A stretch of DNA of 6,872 nt, taken from positions 1 to 6,872 of the forward strand of contig MVCS01000072.1 in NCBI GenBank assembly GCA_002049885.1, written 5' to 3'. Below the pieces are notes generated by a model, which was not told where the DNA came from, ran no database searches, and was given only the letters and a program-made list of their open reading frames with translations. The translations under genes were made by a program, and so were the position numbers. Source of the stretch: Planctomycetales bacterium 4484_123 (GTDB lineage Bacteria > Planctomycetota > Phycisphaerae > SM23-33). Positions 1 through 5,199 of this stretch are shown here, one piece after another (the stretch's first letter is position 1; each line of letters starts with the position of its first letter).

Positions 1-105
1 TTTGGGGCACCCGGGCCCCGGCAGTGGTCTTTTGACCCCGGAGACCTCAGGCACCAGCCCGGTCCTCCACGCGAGGGCCGGGATTTCTGTTGCGCCGTTG
101 GTCGG
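1..105 (+). promoter_or_regulatory. Possible 3' part of a cobalamin riboswitch (leader of the surface-protein operon)
   Basis: Non-coding leader of the three-gene operon. Seen: CCGGAGACCT at 38-47, which resembles the core of the B12 box (family consensus about AGYCMGGAGACCTGCC), and GTTGCG at 89-94. GTTGCG is the exact reverse complement of the CGCAAC found in the conserved CCCCGCAAC segment of cobalamin riboswitches, whose L5 loop kisses a 3' L13 loop. A stable hairpin (58-82) lies between them. Weak points: the residues after AGACCT read CAGGC rather than GCC, and no GCCACTG or GGGAAGGC element is visible; these would have to lie before base 1 or be absent. The types of genes downstream make a B12 switch plausible. 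It could instead be an unrelated structured leader. Confidence 0.37.
58..82 (+). other. Strong leader hairpin with candidate anti-Shine-Dalgarno
   Basis: Bases 58-67 pair with 73-82 in an uninterrupted 10-bp stem with one G-U pair, around the loop CACGC. The 5' arm and loop contain CCTCC (64-68), which is complementary to the GGAGG ribosome-binding site at 140-144. If the hairpin opens, CCTCC could mask the ribosome-binding site, which would make this a translational expression platform. Only ATTTCT follows the stem, so it is a poor intrinsic terminator. The pairing is seen in the sequence; the regulatory role is inferred. Confidence 0.5.
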
Positions 106-112
106 GGTCGAT

Positions 113-134
113 GGCCCCACGCGCGCATGGGGCC
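113..134 (+). other. Second leader hairpin just upstream of the ribosome-binding site
   Basis: GGCCCCA (113-119) pairs perfectly with TGGGGCC (128-134) around an 8-base loop, 5 bases before the Shine-Dalgarno sequence of the propeller gene. The same CCCC (115-118) could instead pair with GGGG at 104-107, and GGCCC (113-117) could pair with GGGCC (75-79). The leader therefore has mutually exclusive folds, as expected of a switch, though such overlaps also arise by chance in DNA this G+C-rich. Confidence 0.35.
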
Positions 135-139
135 GGGAT

Positions 140-147
140 GGAGGTGA
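140..147 (+). promoter_or_regulatory. Ribosome-binding site of the propeller gene
   Basis: GGAGGTGA is nearly the full anti-16S complement. GGAGG ends 6 bases before the ATG at 151, so this start is preferred over the in-frame ATG at 181. Confidence 0.8.
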
Positions 148-150
148 GCC

Positions 151-1167
151 ATGTCGAGGAGCCTTACTGGTGGAGTGGCGATGCTTGTGGTCTGCGCAGC
201 CTGGTCGGTGGCGGCGGTGGAGGCGGCGCCGCCGGGTTACGCCTCGGACATCAGGCCGGGGGCGGACGGCGGGGTCAGCGCCCTGGCCTACGGCCCGGAC
301 GGCACGCTGTACGTGGCCGACACGACCAGCGGGGCGGTCGTGCGTTATCCGCCCGGCGGCGACCCCTCGGTCCTCAACATCGTCGGGGCCACGCTCCAGA
401 GCGTCGGCGGGATGTGCGTCAGCCCGGACGCCTCGACGCTCTACATCACCGACAACAAGGCCTGGGGCGACGGCGAGGGCGATCTGTACGCGGTGGACCT
501 GCTCAACGGCGCGGTCACCACGCTGGTGGCGGGGATGGACTTCATCGACGACGTGGCCGTCCGGCACACGGGCGAGGTGTTCATCTCCGAGGCGGCCGGG
601 CCGGCTGCGGGAGGGGTGTACCTGGTGGTCGGCTCCGGAGGAGGGGTGGTGCCCGTGGTCAGCGGCCTGGACTACGCCGCCGGGCTGGCCTTCGATTCGG
701 CCGGCGACCTGATCTACCAGCAGGCCACCAGCAGTTTCGTGGGTGAGGTCTTCCGCCTGCCCATCACTCAGGCGGCCGGGGGGCTGGCCTTCGGCCCGCC
801 GGTGCCGCTGGCATCGGGCCTGACCGCTGCCTTCGACCTGGCCACCGACGGCGAGGACGACGTCTTCGTCACCGGCTCGGGCGGCGTGTACGAGCTGGAC
901 CGCGACGGGGCGGGCAACTTCCTGGGCACGGCCAGTCCGTTCGAGGCCCACGGCTTCTCAACCGAGGTGGCCTTCCTGGCCGGCGGGTCGAATCCCTTCG
1001 AGCCCGGCGCGGGCTACGACGGCGGACACCTGACCTTCGTGCCCGAATACGCCAGCACCACGCTGGTGGATGTGACCACGGTGCCGGAGCCGGCGGCATT
1101 GGGGTTGCTTGGCGGCGGGGCGCTGTGGCTGTTGAGGCGGGATCGACGGCGCCGACGGCTGGCGTAG
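151..1167 (+). CDS. Secreted NHL/YncE-like beta-propeller protein with PEP-CTERM sorting tail
   Basis: A 338-residue exported protein. Residues 1-26 form a signal peptide: Arg3, a hydrophobic core, and a small-residue end at VEAA before PPGYAS. The body shows about six degenerate propeller-type repeats of the pattern 'hydrophobic-x-PDG-x-LYVAD ... G-x-V-x-R': GVSALAYGPDGTLYVAD (41-57), a second with TLYITD, a third with EVFISE, a fourth with DLIYQQ, a fifth with DVFVTG, and a weaker last one. The tail is a classic PEP-CTERM signal: VPEP at 311-314, a glycine/leucine-rich membrane stretch, then an arginine cluster. In that system an exosortase removes the tail and the protein ends up at the cell surface or in the envelope. 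First gene of the operon. NHL/YncE-type propellers commonly bind ligands, and BtuG, a surface B12-binding protein of Bacteroides, is a propeller. Sequence homology to BtuG is not claimed; ligand binding here is inferred from fold and context. Confidence 0.9.
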   Translation: MSRSLTGGVAMLVVCAAWSVAAVEAAPPGYASDIRPGADGGVSALAYGPDGTLYVADTTSGAVVRYPPGGDPSVLNIVGATLQSVGGMCVSPDASTLYITDNKAWGDGEGDLYAVDLLNGAVTTLVAGMDFIDDVAVRHTGEVFISEAAGPAAGGVYLVVGSGGGVVPVVSGLDYAAGLAFDSAGDLIYQQATSSFVGEVFRLPITQAAGGLAFGPPVPLASGLTAAFDLATDGEDDVFVTGSGGVYELDRDGAGNFLGTASPFEAHGFSTEVAFLAGGSNPFEPGAGYDGGHLTFVPEYASTTLVDVTTVPEPAALGLLGGGALWLLRRDRRRRRLA

Positions 1168-1173
1168 TGGAGC

Positions 1174-1179
1174 GAGAGG
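1174..1179 (+). promoter_or_regulatory. Ribosome-binding site that decides among three tandem ATGs
   Basis: GAGAGG abuts the first of three consecutive in-frame ATG codons (1180, 1183, 1186). Only the third has a workable spacing (6 bases), so 1186 is the likely start. Confidence 0.65.
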
Positions 1180-1185
1180 ATGATG

Positions 1186-2244
1186 ATGACGAGGGCCAAG
1201 GTCCCCTGGCGAGCAATCGTACGTGCAGCGGTGGTGGCGGCCCTGGCGGGAAGCCCGGCGGCAGGGGCCGGGCTCCCGCCAGGGCAATTCTTCGCCTCGC
1301 GCGTGGTGGAGTACTCCCCGGGTACAGGACATGAGTGGTACCCGGACCCGACCCTGGCACTGGGAGGCCCGCGTGGGACGGGCTGGATGGCGGGCGGCCA
1401 GGACGTGGTCAGCCTGGGCGTCCAGGGCAGGTTGGTGCTGGGCTTCCAGCCGGGCCAGGCACTGAGAGACGGCCAGGGCGTGGACCTCATCGTCTTCGAG
1501 AACGCCTTCGCGGTGGGTGCCCTGCGCTTCGCCGAGCTGGTCCGCGTGGGCGTCTCGACTGACGGGCTGGAGTATGCCTTCTTCCCCGTCTGGTGCGGGC
1601 TGGCCGGGCCGGTGGGCCCGTATCAGCCCATCGACCCGGCCAAGGTGGACGGCTTTGCCGGCGTGGAGCCGGTGCTGGCCAACGTGGAGGGCAACGGCCT
1701 GGACCCGTTCGACCCTGCCGAGGCCGGCGGCGATGCCTTCGACCTGGCCGAGCTGGCCGGCCATCCGCTGGTGCTCGCCGGGACAGTGGACCTGAGCCGG
1801 ATCTACTATGTCAAACTGGTGGACGTGCTGGGCGACGGTACGGAGCGCGACGACTGGGACAATCCCATCTACGACCCCACCGGCAGCATGAGCGGGGCGG
1901 ACCCTTATCAGACCAGCGCAGACATCGACGCGATCGCCGTGGTTCATGGCCTGCCGGTGCCGTTGCTGGGAGACGCCAACCGCGACGGCAGGGTGGGCAT
2001 CGCCGACTTGGCCATCGTGGCTGACAACTACGGCAGCCGGGCGGGCATGACATGGGAGGACGGCGATTTCAACGGCGATGGTGCAGTCGGCATAGCCGAC
2101 CTGGGCGCACTGGCGGACAACTACGGCAGCTCGACCGGCGGGGCCGGCGCGCCGGTGCCCGAGCCGGCGGTATTGCCACTGTGGCTGTCGGCATCGGCGT
2201 GGCTGTGGGGGGCCAGGCGCCGCCAGAGACGGTCAGCAGCATAG
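1186..2244 (+). CDS. 'Cell surface protein'-type domain with dockerin-like EF loops and PEP-CTERM tail
   Basis: A 352-residue exported protein (354 if started at 1180). A signal peptide covers about residues 1-28, ending in GSPAAGA. The body (about 30-255) resembles proteins annotated simply as 'cell surface protein'. Marks of that family are FASRVVEYSPG near the start, DVVSLG (73-78), IVFENAF (102-108), AELVRVGVSTDG (116-127), AGGDAFDL (180-187), YYVKLVDVLGDG (207-218) and a closing ADIDAIAVVHG. From memory, relatives in Proteobacteria and Bacteroidetes often sit beside B12 uptake genes; their biochemical role is not known to me. Two dockerin-like calcium loops follow (ligands D263/N265/D267/D274 and D294/N296/D298/D305), then VPEP (324-327), a tryptophan/leucine-rich membrane stretch and an arginine-rich end. 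It lies 18 bases after the propeller gene, so the two are probably co-transcribed and may act as surface partners. Function unproven. Confidence 0.88.
   Translation: MTRAKVPWRAIVRAAVVAALAGSPAAGAGLPPGQFFASRVVEYSPGTGHEWYPDPTLALGGPRGTGWMAGGQDVVSLGVQGRLVLGFQPGQALRDGQGVDLIVFENAFAVGALRFAELVRVGVSTDGLEYAFFPVWCGLAGPVGPYQPIDPAKVDGFAGVEPVLANVEGNGLDPFDPAEAGGDAFDLAELAGHPLVLAGTVDLSRIYYVKLVDVLGDGTERDDWDNPIYDPTGSMSGADPYQTSADIDAIAVVHGLPVPLLGDANRDGRVGIADLAIVADNYGSRAGMTWEDGDFNGDGAVGIADLGALADNYGSSTGGAGAPVPEPAVLPLWLSASAWLWGARRRQRRSAA
1969..2127 (+). repeat. Two dockerin-like EF-hand repeats within the second gene
   Basis: Two 22-residue units, encoded at 1969-2034 and 2062-2127, share the pattern GD-x-N-x-DG-x-VGIADL-x-x-x-ADNYG. 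Both keep the acidic and Asn ligands of a calcium-binding loop, and parts are nearly identical in DNA (GACAACTACGGCAGC occurs in both). Such pairs are common near the C-terminus of planctomycete surface proteins, where they are thought to stabilise the fold or mediate protein contacts. No cohesin partner is seen here. Confidence 0.85.
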
Positions 2245-2255
2245 GCGCCAGGTGC

Positions 2256-2260
2256 GAGGG
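2256..2260 (+). promoter_or_regulatory. Ribosome-binding site for a GTG start
   Basis: GAGGG lies 5 bases before the GTG at 2266. An in-frame TAG at 2263-2265 directly precedes that GTG, and no other ATG, GTG or TTG occurs in frame before the prepilin motif, so the start is fixed. Confidence 0.7.
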
Positions 2261-2265
2261 CATAG

Positions 2266-3180
2266 GTGAAAGGCGAGCTGAAGCACGACCGTCACAGTCC
2301 GGACCGCCCACGCGGCCGTCGGCAGCCGTGTGCCAAGAGCTCGTCGTCGCGGGCCGACGACTCGAGTGGTGGGGGCTTCACGCTGGTGGAGCTGCTGGTG
2401 GTGGTGGCCATCGTCGCCCTGTTGGCCACGGTGTTGGTGCCCAGCCTCCGGCGCGGGTTGGAGCTGGCGCGGGCGGCCGTCTGCCGGAGCCAGCTCAACG
2501 GCCTGGTGAAGGCCAACCAACTGTACGCCTCGGACAACGAGGGTTACTACGTCCCTGCGGCCAGCGACATCTGGTGGGGCGTGGCGGGCAACCTTCACCG
2601 CTGGCACGGCGTGCGGAAGGACCTGGCCAGCCCCTTCGACCCGAGCCGTGGCCCGTTGGCCCGGTACGTCGGGGCGGACGGGAAGATCCGGCAGTGCCCC
2701 TCGTTCCGCGACTTCCGCACCGGCGCGGGGGCGGCGGCGTACGAGGCCGGCTCGGGCGGCTACGGCTACTCGGACCTGTACGTCGGCTCGCAATTCTGGA
2801 AGACGGGGTTCTTTCACAACAGCCCGGGCCAGCTCCGCGGGGCCAAGCGCTCCGACGTGAAGGACCCCGCCGGGACGGTGATGTTCACCGATGCAGCCAT
2901 GCCGCAGGCCTGCGGGGGAAGGGCCTATTACGTGGAGGAGTCCTTCTGTTATTGCCCGCTGAACCTGGACGCCGCCGGCAAGCCGGACCCGCGCTCGCCC
3001 CGGCAGCCGTCAATCCATTTCCGGCACCTCGGGGCCGTCAATGTCGGCTGGGTTGACGGCCACGTGGACCCACGGCGAGACTTCCGGTCCGTCCGGTCCA
3101 ACATCTACGGCGCCGACCCGCAGGCGATGATGGTGGGCTGGTTCGGGCCGGAGGACAATTCGCTCTTCGACCTGGAATGA
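2266..3180 (+). CDS. Type II prepilin-like protein with H-X9-DG C-terminal motif
   Basis: A 304-residue protein with a prepilin N-terminal cleavage/methylation motif. The sequence GGG|FTLVELL puts prepilin peptidase cleavage after Gly37, with Phe38 as the new N-terminus and Glu42 as the conserved +5 glutamate, followed by a hydrophobic helix (about 40-58). The next part, CRSQLNGLVKANQLYASDNEGYYVP, is typical of the very large planctomycete/verrucomicrobial family of pilin-like proteins related to DUF1559. An H-X9-DG motif sits near the end (His254, Asp264-Gly265). The protein is probably held in the inner membrane by its helix, or assembled into a pseudopilus, with its C-terminal domain outside. 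The leader peptide is unusually long (37 residues) and basic. The gene begins 21 bases after the preceding stop, so it is likely the third gene of the operon. No pilus assembly genes are nearby; they would have to be encoded elsewhere. Its cargo or partner is unknown. Confidence 0.9.
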   Translation: MKGELKHDRHSPDRPRGRRQPCAKSSSSRADDSSGGGFTLVELLVVVAIVALLATVLVPSLRRGLELARAAVCRSQLNGLVKANQLYASDNEGYYVPAASDIWWGVAGNLHRWHGVRKDLASPFDPSRGPLARYVGADGKIRQCPSFRDFRTGAGAAAYEAGSGGYGYSDLYVGSQFWKTGFFHNSPGQLRGAKRSDVKDPAGTVMFTDAAMPQACGGRAYYVEESFCYCPLNLDAAGKPDPRSPRQPSIHFRHLGAVNVGWVDGHVDPRRDFRSVRSNIYGADPQAMMVGWFGPEDNSLFDLE

Positions 3181-3188
3181 GACAGGCC

Positions 3189-3231
3189 CCGGCCAGGCGG
3201 TCGCGGCGCCCGTGCCTTACCCGCTGGCCGG
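3189..3231. terminator. Inverted repeat between convergent genes, possible bidirectional terminator
   Basis: CCGGCCAG (3189-3196) pairs perfectly with CTGGCCGG (3224-3231). After one bulged G, three more pairs (3198-3200 with 3221-3223) extend the stem; the loop is about 20 bases. It spans the 36-base gap between the two stop codons and the last few codons of the minus-strand gene. There is no T-run on either strand, so it is not a textbook intrinsic terminator, but its position suits transcript ends from both operons. Confidence 0.35.
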
Positions 3232-5187
3232 CCCGCTGGGCTGCCGTTGGGGCAGCGCGGCGGGCGCGGGGAAGGCGGCGTCGAAGTCGAGCCCCTCTTT
3301 CCTGCACTCCTTGCGCAGGGCCTCGGCGATGGCCGGATACACCACCTGCTGGAGTGTTACGCTCCTCCCGCCGGCCGGCACGCGGATGGTGGCGATGGCC
3401 TTGTACAGGCGCGACTTTCCCAACAGCGGTAGCTTGGCCTGCACCGCCTGAGGCCGGAGGAACAGCACCACCAGGAAGTCGCGCTCGATGATGCCGAACG
3501 GCGGCGGCCGGAGGCGCTGGGCATGGCTGATGTCCCTGGCGTACACACGGTAGGCCCGATAGGCGAAGGCGCGGTACTGTTGAAACTGTGAGGTCTGGCC
3601 GCCGGCCAGGGCGAGGTAGGCCGACCGCAGCCCGCCGGTCCAGAAGGTCCGGGCCAGCTCGGACGGCGGCAGGCCCATCTTCTTGAGCTTCGCCCGCACG
3701 AACTGGCGCAGGGTCAGCCCCGGCCTCTTGTAGATCTCCTGGTTGGGCTTCAGCCGGTTGACCAGCTCCCTGAAATAGTGCCGGGCGAGCTGCATGCGCT
3801 GTCCGAAGAACAGTTGCAGGACCACGTCCTCCAGGTAGGTCACGTGTCCGTTGCGGAGGCTGTTGGACTCGGCGTCGAGCTTGTCCGCCGAGCCCGTCAG
3901 GGCGGCCCCGCCGGCGACGTACTCCTGATGCGCCGGCTCGATGAAGCGCCAGTCCGGCGTCCAGTCGAGGTAGATGAGCGCCTTCTTCTGCTTCTCGCCG
4001 ACAGGCTCCCGCCTGCGGACGAAGAGTTGGCCGGTGCGTGACAGTGACTTCAGCGCCCCCAGGATGATGCGCTCGGTGTTGAGCCGGGTGATTTCGTACA
4101 GGTCGAGCTCCTCGGTCTTGAGCTTCAGGGCCTTGGCCTCGGCCACGCCGGCATGGATCTCGGCCAGCTCCATGCCCGCCGCCAGGTGCAGCCCCAGGGT
4201 GGCCCAGTAGATGGCGTGGGCGTTGACGTGCCGCCAGTCCATCGGCCCGTACTTTTCCATCAGGGCCAGCATCCACGCCGGGTCCAGGCGGTATTTCTCG
4301 ACCAGCACCTTTCGCCTGGCGAAGGCCACCACCTTCTCACGCCCCTCGGCCAGGGCCTTGTCTTTCAGCAGCCGGGCGACCTCGCGCTCGCGGTCGTTGG
4401 CCGGTCCCTTGGGGGCCGGGTCCAGGTTGCCGGCCAGCGGGTCGCCGCCCAGCCGGTTGTAGTAGCGCAGCAGTTCCTCGCCGGGGGCGATCTTGAACTC
4501 CGCCAGCCGGTCAAGAAAGGCCTTTGCCTTGGGGTCGGCGGACAAGGTCTCCAGCGTGGCCGGCGCCTCGGCGATGGGGCGGAAGGCGTCGATGACCTCG
4601 GCGGTGGTGCCGGCCGGCGGGGGCGCTCCCAGCACCCAGTCCATCTCCTCGGCCCAGCGCTGCTTGTACACGCGGTGCATCTCGTCGGTGTACTGGCCCA
4701 TCTTGGAGAAGTAGATCCAGGCCAGCTCCTTGTACAGCAGCAGGTCGTCGGGGTTGTAGTAAAGCCCCTTGTCGCGGATGAGCTCCAGGCCGTTGGAGAC
4801 CCACATCCAACGTTCGTCGTCGGTGTGGGTGGCCACGGAAATGTTCCAGGCCATGTCCCATGCGTGGAAGGCCCAGACCCCCGAGAAATGGGGCATCATC
4901 TCGCAAATCAGGTTTCGCAGCCCCTCCGCGTCGAAGAACTTGCCGTCCTCCTTGAGCCTCTGCGAACGGACCCACAGGTAGGTGATGAACGGCGCCCGCA
5001 CCCCACCCGGGACGATCTGCATCAGGGCGATCTTGGGATGCTTGGCGATGGCCTCGCCGGAGCTGACGGTCACCAGTTTGTGCCGTTCCCGCTGCCGCTC
5101 GATGGGGCCCTGTAGCATCCCCGCCGCGGCCAGTGCCAGCAGCGCCAGGGCGCCGAAACCGAGTTGGACGATCCGATCCCGTCGCAT
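3217..5187 (-). CDS. Membrane-tethered helical (TPR-like) protein of unknown function, partner of an ABC-2 permease
   Basis: A 656-residue protein of no family I can name. MRRDR precedes a single hydrophobic helix (about 7-25), which suggests an uncleaved anchor with the rest outside the cytoplasmic membrane. The remainder is mostly amphipathic helix. A stretch at about 141-180 (GLYYNPDDLLLYKELAWIYF and following) has the spacing of a tetratricopeptide-like repeat. Other notable segments are the aromatic HAWDMAWN (108-115) and YGPMDWRH (313-320), followed by AHAIYWATLGLHLA. The C-terminal 20 residues are Ala/Pro/Gly-rich and probably disordered. The start ATG lies 6 bases after the stop of the permease gene. 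The ribosome-binding site is weak (AGGTG, 9 bases before the ATG) and lies inside the end of that gene, so translational coupling is likely. An accessory or substrate-handling subunit of the transporter is the simplest inference; a scaffold role is equally possible. Confidence 0.85.
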   Translation of the reverse strand: MRRDRIVQLGFGALALLALAAAGMLQGPIERQRERHKLVTVSSGEAIAKHPKIALMQIVPGGVRAPFITYLWVRSQRLKEDGKFFDAEGLRNLICEMMPHFSGVWAFHAWDMAWNISVATHTDDERWMWVSNGLELIRDKGLYYNPDDLLLYKELAWIYFSKMGQYTDEMHRVYKQRWAEEMDWVLGAPPPAGTTAEVIDAFRPIAEAPATLETLSADPKAKAFLDRLAEFKIAPGEELLRYYNRLGGDPLAGNLDPAPKGPANDREREVARLLKDKALAEGREKVVAFARRKVLVEKYRLDPAWMLALMEKYGPMDWRHVNAHAIYWATLGLHLAAGMELAEIHAGVAEAKALKLKTEELDLYEITRLNTERIILGALKSLSRTGQLFVRRREPVGEKQKKALIYLDWTPDWRFIEPAHQEYVAGGAALTGSADKLDAESNSLRNGHVTYLEDVVLQLFFGQRMQLARHYFRELVNRLKPNQEIYKRPGLTLRQFVRAKLKKMGLPPSELARTFWTGGLRSAYLALAGGQTSQFQQYRAFAYRAYRVYARDISHAQRLRPPPFGIIERDFLVVLFLRPQAVQAKLPLLGKSRLYKAIATIRVPAGGRSVTLQQVVYPAIAEALRKECRKEGLDFDAAFPAPAALPQRQPSGPASG

Positions 5188-5199
5188 GTGTAGCTACAC
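5188..5199. other. Perfect 12-base palindrome at the permease/partner junction
   Basis: GTGTAGCTACAC is its own reverse complement. It contains the minus-strand stop codon of the permease gene and directly abuts the ATG of the next gene. It could form only a small hairpin. Its position may influence re-initiation, or it may be chance. Confidence 0.4.

Noticed and set aside
58..92. Leader hairpin as an intrinsic terminator
   Set aside because: The stem is strong, but only ATTTCTGTT follows, with no continuous T-run, so termination is not supported by sequence alone.
175..200. Lipobox reading of Cys15 in the propeller signal peptide
   Set aside because: The residue before the cysteine is Val, not Gly, Ala or Ser, and the hydrophobic core continues past it to a normal signal-peptidase-I-type end.
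2..746. Two long plus-strand frames (2-712 and 90-746) overlapping the propeller gene
   Set aside because: Their products are Arg/Gly/Ala-rich with no domain or signal. The frame starting at 151 has a strong ribosome-binding site, a signal peptide, propeller repeats and a sorting tail. These are G+C-driven shadow frames.
958..1947. 329-codon minus-strand frame opposite the first two genes
   Set aside because: Antisense to two well-supported genes, with His/Arg/Gln-rich composition typical of the reverse of G+C-rich codons and no recognisable motif.
3038..4276. 412-codon minus-strand frame within and past the 656-residue gene
   Set aside because: It runs across the convergent gene ends in another frame, is extremely Arg/Pro/Gly-rich, and conflicts with the better-supported frame.
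4153..5115. 320-codon plus-strand frame opposite the 656-residue gene
   Set aside because: Low-complexity Gly/Val/Leu/Gln product without motifs; antisense shadow.
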